A DNA stretch of 36,441 nucleotides from an uncultured Clostridia bacterium. Lineage in GTDB: Bacteria; Bacillota; Clostridia; Christensenellales; Borkfalkiaceae. The position numbers were made by a program, and so were the translations under genes. The notes under the pieces were generated by a model that saw only the letters and a list, made by a program, of their open reading frames with translations, ran no database searches and was not told the origin of the DNA. The stretch is taken from assembly GCA_947624965.1 (NCBI GenBank), contig CANQMN010000005.1, forward strand, positions 1 through 36,441, in the 5' to 3' direction. Shown here piece by piece: positions 24,619 through 32,582 of the stretch (within the stretch, counting starts at the first letter, position 1; the number at the start of each line of letters is the position of its first letter).

Positions 24619-25320
24619 CTATTCCGAAAAGAAATCTTCGCAGCGAAGCCCCGCCCGCAATTTTTCGACGGCGCGTTTTTCGATGCGGCTGACATAGGAG
24701 CGGGAAATTTTGAGCTTCTGCGCAACTTCCCTCTGCGCGAGCGGGACGCCGCCCGTCAGGGCGTACCGCATGCAGACGATGGTCGTCTCCCGCTCGGTGA
24801 GGAGCCGCCGCACGGCTTCTAAAAATTTTTCCTGCATGAGCGACTGCTCCACGCTGCCGAACACTTTGTCCTCCTTCTCGAACAAGAGGTCCATGAGCGT
24901 GAGTTCGTTGCCGTCCTTATCCGTCCCGACGGGGTCGGAGAGCGAGACGTTGCCCTTGTGCTTTTTTCCCGCGCGGATGAGCATGAGAATTTCGTTCTCG
25001 ATGCACCGCGCCGTGTACGTGGCGAGGCGCGTCCCGTGCCCCTCCTCGAAGGTATTGATCGCCTTGATGAGCCCGATGGAGCCGACGGAGAGCATGTCGT
25101 CCGTCTCCGCCGCCCCGTTGTATTTTTTTACGATGTGCGCGACGAGGCGCATATTGTGGCGGATGAGCGTTTCCTTCGCCGCCTTATCCCCCGCCTTGGC
25201 GAGGCGGAGATACTTTTCCTCCTCCTCGCGGGAGAGAGGCTTGGGATAGGAATTGCCCTCCGAAAACGCGCCCGTAAAAAAGAAAAGCCGTCCGAGGACG
25301 GCGTAAAAAAGTTCCAGCAT
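24619..25320 (-). CDS. sigK: Sporulation sigma factor SigK, uninterrupted
   Basis: The 233-residue protein begins with a hydrophobic pro-sequence (MLELFYAVLGRLFFFTGAF) and then the SigK-type junction SYPKPLSREEEEKYL. Region 2 (LIRHNMRLVAHIVKKY, DDMLSVGSIGLIKAINTF, GTRLATYTARCIENEILM) and region 4 (LAQREVAQKLKISRSYVSRIEKRAVEKL) are complete. SigK directs late mother-cell transcription during sporulation and is made as a membrane-bound precursor. SpoIVFB-type processing is implied by the pro-sequence. The gene is not split by a skin-type element. A GGAGGTG SD precedes ATG 25320. It is convergent with zinc-ribbon protein 1. Confidence 0.9.
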   Translation of the reverse strand: MLELFYAVLGRLFFFTGAFSEGNSYPKPLSREEEEKYLRLAKAGDKAAKETLIRHNMRLVAHIVKKYNGAAETDDMLSVGSIGLIKAINTFEEGHGTRLATYTARCIENEILMLIRAGKKHKGNVSLSDPVGTDKDGNELTLMDLLFEKEDKVFGSVEQSLMQEKFLEAVRRLLTERETTIVCMRYALTGGVPLAQREVAQKLKISRSYVSRIEKRAVEKLRAGLRCEDFFSE

Positions 25321-25369
25321 GCGACACCTCCCTCTATTGTATGAGGCGCGCGGGGAAAGCTATGACAGA

Positions 25370-25401
25370 GCCGCCCGTCCGAAATCGTTTGGACGGGCGG
25401 C
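25370..25401 (-). terminator. Hairpin after the GH51 gene
   Basis: GCCGCCCGTCC and GGACGGGCGGC form a perfect 11-bp stem with a 10-nt loop just past the stop of the arabinofuranosidase gene. No T-run follows, so it may act as a weak or factor-assisted terminator. Confidence 0.5.
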
Positions 25402-25413
25402 AATGCGCGGAAA

Positions 25414-27720
25414 TTATTTGGTATGGAAGCGGAGCGAGACGACACTGCCGCCGAGCAATTCGTAGCCCGCCGTGCCGTCCGTAAACGCGCCGATCGTCTT
25501 GCGGTAGGAATAGAGCGATTCCTTTTCGAGCGTGTTCACCGCGTCGCGGGGGGCGAGCAGTTCGTTGACGTCCGCAATTCCCGTGAGCGCCGCGCTCCCG
25601 AGGGAGACGTTCACGCGGAGATCCTCCGTCCCCGCATTGACGATCTTCACGATGTAGTCGCCCGTCGCCTCGTCCAAACTCGCGACGTAGTAGAGGCTCT
25701 CCGCCGTAACGGCGCGATCGGTAATGTCGCGGAGTTTCATTTCGTTCTTCAAGCCTTCCTTCCACGAGACGGTAGATTGCAGTTTGCGCGTGCCCGCGTC
25801 CTGCATGAACAGCTGTTGCACGTAATAGTTCGCCGTGCGGACGAGCTCGGTGTTCGTGAAGAGCATCATATCCACCTGCCAGTGGCGCAACCCCGCATCG
25901 ACGGGCGCGAACATGGGCGCGTAGGCGGCGAGCTTCACGATGTCGCCGTTGCGCTCGAAACCCGTCATCATCGCCGCCTCGGAGAGCGCGGAGAACCAGT
26001 TGTTGACCGCGTAAAGGTTGGAGAAGTTCCCCGTCACCATGTGCGTATTGTTGGCGGAGTACTCGCCGACGAACACCTCATAGCGGTTCGCGCCCGTGCG
26101 GGTGTAGTTATCGTACATGTGCGCGTGGAGGAAGAAATCCACGGGGCTGTTGTAGTAGTGGTGATCCTGCACGCCGTATTCGCCGAGGGAAGTTATCTTG
26201 CCTTCGCCCATGTAGGCGAGCGCGGCGTCCTTCGCGATGCCCGAAGTGCGGGGCGTGGGCGTATCCGTCGAAAAGTCGAGGGAGCCCTCGCAGTGAACGA
26301 GCTCCTGGTGGTTGCCCACGATGAGCTGTACGCCGTACTGCTCGCATTTTCCCATGAAGTAATCGTCTTCGAGGAACTTCTCGTAATACGCCGTGAAATA
26401 GTCGTCCCACTGCTCGTTGCCGATGCCGAGATAGTTCATCTCGAAGGGCGCTTCATGCCCCATGTCGGCGCGGATCTTGCCCCATTTGGTGGAGGTATCG
26501 CCCTTGGCGAACTCGATGAGGTCGGCGGCGTCGCGGATGTAGTCGGCGACGTATTTCCCGTGTCTGCCTTGCAGCGACGCGCCGTCGGACTGTCCCTGAC
26601 AGTTCTTGCCGCAGCTGACGACGGGGAGCGCGGAGGCGTGCAGGCTCTCGCAGAGAAGGAAGTACTCGTAGAACCCGATGCCGTAATCCATGGGATAGTA
26701 CTCGTTGCCGTTGTTCTGCCAGAGGTTGACGTTTGCCTTGCGCGTTACGAACTCGCCGTAAGTCGTCTCTTCCCGCTCGCCGCTCTCGGTGTTGAGCGTG
26801 TAGGTAAGAGCGGGCACCGTGTCGTCCCCCGCGTTCGCGGCGCTTGCGACCGCGCCGATGCTGTTCTTCCAATCGTACGTCTGGTCGTAGTTCTCGCCCT
26901 CGGTGATGCACCCGCCCGGGAAGCGCACAAACTTGGGTTCGAGCTCCTTGACGGCGTTGTAGAGATAGTTTTTGATGCCGACCGTGGAATCCGTCGTCTC
27001 GAAAGAGACGGCGTCGAGGCAGACGGTGGCGGCGGCGGAGAATTTGAGTTCCAGTTTGAGCCCTTCCGCCTTGGTCCCCGTCGCCGTTACGGTGCGCTCA
27101 TACTTTTTCCACCCGCCCGAGACGGGGATGGCGACCGTCGCAAAGACCGTCGTCCCGTCCGTTACGGAAACGGTGACCGTCGTCTCCGCCGAGGACTTCA
27201 TGAAGGCGGAAAATACATAGTCCGTCCCCTCCTCCACCGCAATGGGCACGGGCACATAGCCCTCGTTCGTGAGCGTGCCGCCCGCGGTCGCCGCGACGGA
27301 GGCATAGGAGAGATTGTAGCGGTTTTGATAGTCCTTATAGCTCTCGCCCATGACGCCGTTTGCGTCCTTCAAAACGGTGATCGCCGCGCCGCTCGCCGTC
27401 CAGCCGTATGTCTCCGAAAAAGTCGCGCCCGAGAACGCCGTTCCCTTATCCTGCTCGAACGAGCCGTTTTCGACCATGTTGTCGTCGAGCGCCTGCGAGG
27501 CGTAGTTGATGTCCTCCAAAAAGACGCCGAACAGCTCGTCCGAAATGGCGCCGTCCGCGCCCGTCTCCGCGCCGCCGACGGAGATGGTAACATCCGCGTC
27601 CGCAAATGCGGGCGTCTCTTCGTCCGGTTTTAACGGAGTCTCCTCCGATGCGCACGCCGCCGCAAGGAGCGCCGTCGCGCCGAACACGCCCGCCGAGAGC
27701 AAACAAAAGATACGTTTCAT
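25414..27720 (-). CDS. GH51-type alpha-L-arabinofuranosidase, secreted lipoprotein
   Basis: The 768-residue protein has a lipoprotein signal peptide with lipobox LLAAAC at Cys23. The GH51 start motif LFGVFLEDINYA lies near residue 63, followed by a carbohydrate-binding-like insertion (about 85-245, CBM4/9 style, ending CLDAVSFETTD), then FVRFPGGC, the acid/base in GNEQW (Glu436) and the candidate nucleophile in GEYSANNTH (Glu553), and a C-terminal beta domain. The 117-residue spacing of the two glutamates suits the family. It would remove arabinofuranosyl side chains from plant polysaccharides at the cell surface. The promoter has an overlong 19-bp spacer. The gene is monocistronic. Confidence 0.88.
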   Translation of the reverse strand: MKRIFCLLSAGVFGATALLAAACASEETPLKPDEETPAFADADVTISVGGAETGADGAISDELFGVFLEDINYASQALDDNMVENGSFEQDKGTAFSGATFSETYGWTASGAAITVLKDANGVMGESYKDYQNRYNLSYASVAATAGGTLTNEGYVPVPIAVEEGTDYVFSAFMKSSAETTVTVSVTDGTTVFATVAIPVSGGWKKYERTVTATGTKAEGLKLELKFSAAATVCLDAVSFETTDSTVGIKNYLYNAVKELEPKFVRFPGGCITEGENYDQTYDWKNSIGAVASAANAGDDTVPALTYTLNTESGEREETTYGEFVTRKANVNLWQNNGNEYYPMDYGIGFYEYFLLCESLHASALPVVSCGKNCQGQSDGASLQGRHGKYVADYIRDAADLIEFAKGDTSTKWGKIRADMGHEAPFEMNYLGIGNEQWDDYFTAYYEKFLEDDYFMGKCEQYGVQLIVGNHQELVHCEGSLDFSTDTPTPRTSGIAKDAALAYMGEGKITSLGEYGVQDHHYYNSPVDFFLHAHMYDNYTRTGANRYEVFVGEYSANNTHMVTGNFSNLYAVNNWFSALSEAAMMTGFERNGDIVKLAAYAPMFAPVDAGLRHWQVDMMLFTNTELVRTANYYVQQLFMQDAGTRKLQSTVSWKEGLKNEMKLRDITDRAVTAESLYYVASLDEATGDYIVKIVNAGTEDLRVNVSLGSAALTGIADVNELLAPRDAVNTLEKESLYSYRKTIGAFTDGTAGYELLGGSVVSLRFHTK

Positions 27721-27745
27721 TGCCGTTTTCCCCCTTATTACCGCA

Positions 27746-27776
27746 ATTATACACCATAGACCCCCATATTTGTCAA
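27746..27776 (-). promoter_or_regulatory. GH51 gene promoter with 19-bp spacer
   Basis: TTGACA (27776-27771) and TATAAT (27751-27746) are perfect boxes on the minus strand but 19 bp apart. The spacer includes GGGGG. The spacing predicts weak or activator-dependent transcription. Confidence 0.6.
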
Positions 27777-27786
27777 GAGCCGAAAT

Positions 27787-27818
27787 GAAAAAATCCCGCC
27801 GAAAGCTCGGCGGGATTT
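27787..27818 (-). terminator. aspS terminator
   Basis: AAATCCCGCCGA and TCGGCGGGATTT pair perfectly around a 4-nt loop (27791-27818). On the minus strand TTTTCA follows, giving a T-rich end. Confidence 0.88.
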
Positions 27819-27831
27819 GGCAAAAATGCGC

Positions 27832-29583
27832 TCACTTTTTTGTCCGTATCGCGATATTCGCCTCGTCGAGCTGCTTTTGCTCCACGGGCGAGGGCGCGTT
27901 CATGAGGAGATCGCGCGCCTTGGCGTTCATCGGGAAGGCGATGACTTCGCGGATGTTCGTGGTGTCCGCGATGAGCATCACCATTCTGTCCACCCCGGGC
28001 GCGACGCCCGCGTGCGGCGGCGCGCCGTGCTCGAACGCATGATAGAGCGCGGGGAACTTCGCCCGCACTTCCTCTTCGCCCAGCCCCACGAGGGAGAACG
28101 CTTTGAGCATGATGGCGGGGTCGTGGTTTCTTACCGCGCCCGAGGAGAGCTCCACGCCGTTGCAGACGATGTCGTACTGGTAGGCGAGGATCTCCAAGGG
28201 GTCCTGCGTTTGGAGCGCTTCCAACCCGCCCTGCGGCATGGAGAACGGGTTGTGGCAAAATTCGAGCTTGCCGCTCTCCTCCCCGATCTCGTACATGGGA
28301 AAATCGACGATCCAACAGAAGCGGTAGACGCCCTTCTCGCAAAGGTCGAGCCCCCTGCCGAGCATCGTGCGCAAGATCCCCGCGCGCTTCTGCACGTCCT
28401 GCAATTTGTCCTCCGCGACGAGGGCGACGAACGCGTCCCGCCCGACGCCGAGTTTTTCCTTCCACGCGGCGACGTTTTCCGCGACGAACTTCGCGATGCC
28501 GCCCGCGGGCGCGCCGTTTTCATCCAGCTTGAACCAGAACAGCTTGCCGCCCTCGGTCTTTACGGAAAATTCCTCCGCCGTCTTATCGATCCACTTCCGC
28601 GGCACGTTCACGCCCGCAACGGCGATCGCCTTGACGCGCTTCGACATGAGGGCGTCGAACCCGCAGTTCGCGCAGAGCTCCGTTACGTCCGCGAGAACGA
28701 GCGGGTTGCGCAGGTCTGGCTTGTCCGTGCCGTACGTTTCGAGCGCTTGGAGATAGGGAATGCGCGCAAACGGAGGCTTGTCCGCCTCCCAGCCGCTGTA
28801 CTTCGCAAAGACGGGCGGCAAGATCTTTTCGAGCACGGCGAACACGTCCTCCTGCGTCGCGAACGCCATCTCGATATCGAGCTGGTAAAATTCGCCCGGG
28901 GAACGGTCCGCGCGGGCGTCCTCGTCGCGGAAGCACGGCGCGATCTGGAAATATTTATCGAAGCCCGAGCACATGAGAAGCTGTTTGTACTGCTGGGGCG
29001 CCTGCGGAAGCGCATAGAACTGCCCGGGATACAGGCGGCTGGGGACGATGTAGTCCCGCGCGCCCTCGGGGGACGAGCTCGTTAAAATGGGCGTGGAGAT
29101 TTCGAGGAAGCCCTGCTCCGTCATGAGCTTGCGGAGATCTGCGACGATCTGCGAGCGGAGCACGATCTTGTCGCGCACGGCGGCGTTGCGCAGATCGAGG
29201 AAGCGGTATTTGAGGCGCGCGTCCTCCCCCGCCTCGGTGGAACGGGAAACTTCAAAGGGAAGCGCGTTCACCGTCCGCCTGCCCAAGACTTCCACCTTCT
29301 CGGGCAAGATCTCCACGAGCCCCGTGGGAATTTTTTCGTTGGGCGCGGAGCGGAGCGCGACCGTCCCCTCGACGGAGACGGTGGACTCCGTGGGAATGTC
29401 GCGGAATGCGGAGAGCATGGGCTCCTCCGCGCAGACCACCTGCGTTACGCCGTAGAAATCGCGGAGCACCGCGAAGAGCAAGCCGCCCTTGTCGCGCTTG
29501 GAATCCAGCCAGCCCGCGAGCTTGACCTTTTTGCCGACGTCGCTCGCGCGGAGCTCGCCGCAGTTGTGCGTTCTGTATGCCAT
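27832..29583 (-). CDS. aspS: Aspartyl-tRNA synthetase
   Basis: The 583-residue class II synthetase has the N-terminal OB-fold anticodon-binding domain (VKLAGWLDSKRDKGGLLFAVLRDFYGVTQVV), motif 2 (FRDEDARADRS) and motif 3 (GVAPGVDRMVM), plus the bacterial GAD insertion. It charges tRNA with aspartate in the cytoplasm. Around motif 2 it reads PGEFYQLDIEMAF, and later HNPFSMPQGGLEAL and GVELSSGAVRNH; these segments resemble alphaproteobacterial AspRS more than the ADRQPEFTQ type usual in Firmicutes, from memory and not searched. It has its own promoter and terminator and a GAAGGTG SD. Confidence 0.96.
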   Translation of the reverse strand: MAYRTHNCGELRASDVGKKVKLAGWLDSKRDKGGLLFAVLRDFYGVTQVVCAEEPMLSAFRDIPTESTVSVEGTVALRSAPNEKIPTGLVEILPEKVEVLGRRTVNALPFEVSRSTEAGEDARLKYRFLDLRNAAVRDKIVLRSQIVADLRKLMTEQGFLEISTPILTSSSPEGARDYIVPSRLYPGQFYALPQAPQQYKQLLMCSGFDKYFQIAPCFRDEDARADRSPGEFYQLDIEMAFATQEDVFAVLEKILPPVFAKYSGWEADKPPFARIPYLQALETYGTDKPDLRNPLVLADVTELCANCGFDALMSKRVKAIAVAGVNVPRKWIDKTAEEFSVKTEGGKLFWFKLDENGAPAGGIAKFVAENVAAWKEKLGVGRDAFVALVAEDKLQDVQKRAGILRTMLGRGLDLCEKGVYRFCWIVDFPMYEIGEESGKLEFCHNPFSMPQGGLEALQTQDPLEILAYQYDIVCNGVELSSGAVRNHDPAIMLKAFSLVGLGEEEVRAKFPALYHAFEHGAPPHAGVAPGVDRMVMLIADTTNIREVIAFPMNAKARDLLMNAPSPVEQKQLDEANIAIRTKK

Positions 29584-29606
29584 ACAAACACCTTCGTTTT
29601 TTTCTT

Positions 29607-29635
29607 ATTTTAGTTTGTTTGCGGAAGAATGTCAA
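29607..29635 (-). promoter_or_regulatory. aspS promoter
   Basis: On the minus strand TTGACA (29635-29630) and TAAAAT (29612-29607) are 17 bp apart, about 23 nt upstream of ATG 29583. There is no room for a T-box leader. Confidence 0.75.
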
Positions 29636-29682
29636 GTTTTCGCGGCGCGCCGCGCGGAAAAGACGGCGAATTTTTTCACCGC

Positions 29683-29892
29683 CTAAAAATCTTTGAGCCC
29701 GAGGAGAAAATCCGCCGAGACGCCGAAGTACTCCGCGATCTTCCAAAGCGCGGCGAGATCGGGCTCCACTTGCCCCGTCTCCCAATAGGAGACCTTGCGC
29801 TGCGTCGTCCCCAACGCCTCGGCGAGCGCGCTCTGGTTGAGCCCGCGCTCCGTCCTCAAATCCTTCAACCGCTCCGAAAACATCAGTTTCAT
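29683..29892 (-). CDS. XRE-family repressor, divergent from the second zinc-ribbon membrane protein
   Basis: The 69-residue protein is a single helix-turn-helix domain: LKDLRTERGLNQSALAEALGTTQRKVSYWETGQVEPDLAALWKIAEYFGVSADFLLGL. No other domain is present, so it is a minimal DNA-binding protein. It probably binds the two TAGAC...GTCT palindromes in the 95-bp divergent region. The -10-like TAAAAT ends six bases before ATG 29892 and no SD is visible, suggesting a leaderless message; an in-frame ATG three codons later also lacks an SD. Confidence 0.88.
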   Translation of the reverse strand: MKLMFSERLKDLRTERGLNQSALAEALGTTQRKVSYWETGQVEPDLAALWKIAEYFGVSADFLLGLKDF

Positions 29893-29898
29893 ATTAAA

Positions 29899-29954
29899 AT
29901 TTTAGACGAAAGTTGTCTGAATTGATTGACATAGACAGTTTTTGTCTATATAAT
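29899..29954 (+). promoter_or_regulatory. Divergent control region with two operators; one fills the promoter spacer exactly
   Basis: The rightward promoter is TTGACA (29926-29931), 17 bp, TATAAT (29949-29954), a perfect consensus. The spacer is exactly the palindrome TAGACAGTTTTTGTCTA (29932-29948). A related site, TAGACGAAAGTTGTCTG, lies at 29903-29919, overlapping the leftward -10 (29904-29899) of the XRE gene. Binding at the two sites would repress both genes. Confidence 0.82.
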
Positions 29955-29987
29955 GAAACTATACTCTATTATTTTTAGGAGGAACAT

Positions 29988-31520
29988 ATGCACAAGTGCG
30001 AAACTTGCGGGAAAGAATTTGAAGGCAAGTTCTGCCCCGAATGCGGCACACCCGCGCCGCTCGAAGCCTGCCCCCATTGCGGTGCGGCGCTCTCCCCCAC
30101 GGATAAGTTCTGCCCCGAATGCGGGAAAGCGTTGCGGGGCTCGGAGGACAAGGCGCCCTCCCCCGCAGTTGAACGCCCGAAGCGGGAGAAGCGGCAGAGC
30201 GCGTCGCCCGCGCTCGTGAAGGCGTGCTCCCTTCTGCCGTATGCGACTGCCGCCCTCTTTGCCCTCTTTTCCGTCCTGTGCTTTTTGATGCTTCTCGGCT
30301 CCGTCTCCACCATCATGGGCATGGGGATGGGCAGCGTCTATCAGAATTTGCCGGCAGGCGGAGACGGCGGCGATCTCTTCGGCGAAGAGATGCCCGTCGC
30401 GGCGGGCGGGAATACCGTTGCGAACGTCTGCGCCGCGCTCGTCGCGTTTGCCGCGTTCGGCGCCGTGCTTGCGGGCTGCGCGCTCGCGTTCCGTCTCTCG
30501 GTGCCCCTGCGCGTGAAAAAAATCAAGAAACTGCGCGTTTGCGACCTGCTCGATTGGGGCATTCTGCTCGTCTACTTCATCGATTTCCTGCTCGGGTGCA
30601 TTCTCTGCGGCACGGTGGACGGTCCGCTCACCGCCCCCGGCGCGGGACCCGTGTGCGTTTTGGTGTTTGCGCTCTTCTTCGGGCTGTGCTCCGCGGGCTG
30701 TGCCGTGCTCCAAAAATTTCTGCCGAAGCTCCTCCCCGCCGTCGCGGCGGAACTGGAAAAGAGCGAGGCAGAGCGCCGCGCCGTTCTGACGCCGCCCGAG
30801 ATGCCCGAGCGCAAAACTTTTGAAAGACCCAAACCGCCCAAATACGCGGGGGAATGTTCCGATGCGCTCAAAGAAAAAATCGAGGCGCACGGAAAAACGC
30901 GAACCCTGTTCACGGTGTTCTCGGCGCTCATCGTCCCGCTGTTTGCGATCATTTTCCTTTTGATGGGCGGAATTTTCGACCCGACACTCAGCGGCTACTT
31001 TATGGTCACCGTTGCCCTGCTCTGCGTCTACGGGGCGCTCGTCATCGTCCTCGGCGGCATCGTCGGCGCCATGTACACAAGAAAGAAAAACCCCCGCTTC
31101 GATTGGCAACGCAAACGCGTGTGGAACGATGCGGCGATGTGGATCACGCTTTCGGCGTGCGCTCTGTGTCTGCTCGTCCTCTGCATCATCTTCACGTTTA
31201 CGCTCAAAGCGGAGTCCTATTGGGTCATACTTGTGTGCACTCTCCCCTTCTTCGTCGTCTACGTCGCCGTGCTGTACCCCGTCGCGGGCGCGATCGCGCG
31301 GAGCGGGAAAAAACTTTCCCTCGCCGTTTTCGGTGTGAAGCACCCCAAGCTCTTACCCGCGACAAGGGAGCAGAATGCCGCCTATCGCGTGCAGAAAAGC
31401 GACTACCGTGCGGCGCGGAGGGAGCAGAGCAGGGCGTGGCGGAAGTACCGCCGCAAACTTGCCTACTTTGAGGAAGGTCTCGTGCCGCCTCAAAACACAG
31501 CGCAAAGCGCAAACATATAA
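29988..31520 (+). CDS. Double zinc-ribbon polytopic membrane protein, paralogue 2
   Basis: The 510-residue protein has the same plan as that at 22974: two zinc ribbons in residues 1-50 (CETCG...CPECG, CPHCG...CPECG), a charged linker, SPALVKACSLLPYATAALFALFSVLCFL as the first membrane segment, about eight membrane segments in all, and the tail YRRKLAYFEEGL. Conserved islands between the two include GSVSTxMGMGxG and GAxPVCxLVFALxFGLCSAG. The AGGAGG SD lies 7 nt before ATG 29988. The tightly controlled promoter suggests it is kept off until a signal arrives. The two SPFH-like genes follow. Function unknown. Confidence 0.85.
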   Translation: MHKCETCGKEFEGKFCPECGTPAPLEACPHCGAALSPTDKFCPECGKALRGSEDKAPSPAVERPKREKRQSASPALVKACSLLPYATAALFALFSVLCFLMLLGSVSTIMGMGMGSVYQNLPAGGDGGDLFGEEMPVAAGGNTVANVCAALVAFAAFGAVLAGCALAFRLSVPLRVKKIKKLRVCDLLDWGILLVYFIDFLLGCILCGTVDGPLTAPGAGPVCVLVFALFFGLCSAGCAVLQKFLPKLLPAVAAELEKSEAERRAVLTPPEMPERKTFERPKPPKYAGECSDALKEKIEAHGKTRTLFTVFSALIVPLFAIIFLLMGGIFDPTLSGYFMVTVALLCVYGALVIVLGGIVGAMYTRKKNPRFDWQRKRVWNDAAMWITLSACALCLLVLCIIFTFTLKAESYWVILVCTLPFFVVYVAVLYPVAGAIARSGKKLSLAVFGVKHPKLLPATREQNAAYRVQKSDYRAARREQSRAWRKYRRKLAYFEEGLVPPQNTAQSANI

Positions 31521-31531
31521 CGTAAAATTTT

Positions 31532-31566
31532 ATGCCGCCCGCGGCAAAGCCGCGGGCGGCATTTTC
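31532..31566 (+). terminator. Terminator of zinc-ribbon protein 2
   Basis: ATGCCGCCCGCGGC and GCCGCGGGCGGCAT (31532-31545 and 31549-31562) form a perfect 14-bp stem with AAA loop, followed by TTTT. The same hairpin recurs after each of the two next genes. Confidence 0.93.
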
Positions 31567-31639
31567 TATCAAAAACCCTTCTTTTCGCCCTTTTCCCGAA
31601 AGAAAAGCCCCGTTGGGGTGTAAAAATTTTGCGGGGCTC

Positions 31640-31681
31640 TTGACGGAGAGGGAAAATTGTTTTATAATCATGTTATAAAAC
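31640..31681 (+). promoter_or_regulatory. Promoter 1 with palindrome over the -10
   Basis: TTGACG (31640-31645) and TATAAT (31663-31668) are 17 bp apart. GTTTTATAA-TCATG-TTATAAAAC (31659-31681) is a perfect palindrome covering the -10 box and start point, a likely repressor site. Confidence 0.8.
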
Positions 31682-31711
31682 CCATCGGGAATTACAGAGG
31701 AGAAAAAATTT

Positions 31712-32368
31712 ATGGCAACTGCGATATCGAGGCCCAACTTCGGGCCGATGGAAGACAACATCATCATCTGCGCCAAAAAGACGGGCAATTATCCCGTCGA
31801 TCAGCCGATCAACGTAGAGCCGGACAGTCGGCTGCTTTTCTATCAAAACGGCGAGGACGTCGGGGGCAGGACCATCCTTACCGCAAACGACAAGGTCTTT
31901 ATCTTGAACAGGAAGAACGTCGTAACGAATAAAAATAAAAAATTGAGCACGGGGCTCTTTTCCAAGGAATTCAAAAACGTCACCATTTTTTGGTTTTACG
32001 GTTTTAATGAGACCTTCCGTGTTGCGGATACCGTAACGACCAAAAAGGGGTACGCGGGCAAATATAATTTCAACGTGAAAGCGGAGATCGGCGTCTTGGA
32101 TCTCGATAAAGATAAATTCACGGAAATGTTGCGTGCGACGAAGATCAAGACCGACCGGGATAAGATCATCATCTCCAAACAAGTCGTGCGCGATATCGTT
32201 CGCGAGCGCGTCAAGGGCGCAATGGAGACCATTCTCGACGGCGTCCCCGGGCACGTTTTCGACGGCGCGCAGAAGTCCTACCCCTCCGATATCAAAACGT
32301 TGGAAGCCTATCTCAACAGCGAAATTAAAAAAATCGGGCTGAATGGGAAATTCCATGTCTGCGCCTGA
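31712..32368 (+). CDS. SPFH/virion-core-like soluble protein, copy 1 (tentative)
   Basis: The 218-residue protein has no signal peptide or membrane segment. An N-terminal beta-rich part (INVEPDSRLLFYQNGEDVGGRTILTANDKVFIL), then NVTIFWFYG...YAGKYNFNVKAEIGVLDLDKDKFTEML, and a helical part (VVRDIVRERVKGAMETIL...LEAYLNSEIKKIGLNG) follow the order seen in SPFH-domain proteins of the YdjI/virion-core type, but without their C-terminal zinc ribbon. The resemblance is by eye only. A GAGGAG SD precedes ATG 31712. It follows the zinc-ribbon membrane protein on the same strand but has its own regulated promoter. If the fold is right, it may form a membrane-associated scaffold. Confidence 0.7.
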   Translation: MATAISRPNFGPMEDNIIICAKKTGNYPVDQPINVEPDSRLLFYQNGEDVGGRTILTANDKVFILNRKNVVTNKNKKLSTGLFSKEFKNVTIFWFYGFNETFRVADTVTTKKGYAGKYNFNVKAEIGVLDLDKDKFTEMLRATKIKTDRDKIIISKQVVRDIVRERVKGAMETILDGVPGHVFDGAQKSYPSDIKTLEAYLNSEIKKIGLNGKFHVCA

Positions 32369-32399
32369 CCTACCGTCCCGCAAAACAGCGCAAAATTTT

Positions 32400-32433
32400 A
32401 TGCCGCCCGCGGCAAAGCCGCGGGCGGCATTCT
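32400..32433 (+). terminator. Terminator of SPFH-like copy 1
   Basis: The same 14-bp stem as at 31532, with AAA loop (32400-32430), followed by TCTCTATT, a poorer T-run. Confidence 0.8.
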
Positions 32434-32510
32434 CTATTAAAAACTCCTCTCTTTTCGTGCTTTTCCCGAAAGAAAAGCCCTGTTGCAATGTGAAAATTTC
32501 CGCGGGGCTC

Positions 32511-32552
32511 TTGACGGAGAGGGAAAATTGTTTTATAATCATGTTATAAAAC
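32511..32552 (+). promoter_or_regulatory. Promoter 2 with palindrome over the -10
   Basis: TTGACG (32511-32516) and TATAAT (32534-32539) are 17 bp apart, with the identical GTTTTATAA-TCATG-TTATAAAAC palindrome at 32530-32552. Confidence 0.8.
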
Positions 32553-32582
32553 CCATCGGGAATTACAGAGGAGGAAAAATTT

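Noticed and set aside
24619-25320. SigE instead of SigK
   Set aside because: Both have pro-sequences, but the SYPKPLSREEEEKYL junction, LSDPVGTDKDGNEL and LKISRSYVSRIEKRA fit SigK better, and no spoIIGA gene lies beside it.
29607-29682. T-box leader upstream of aspS
   Set aside because: A promoter sits about 23 nt before the start, leaving no room for a T-box structure.
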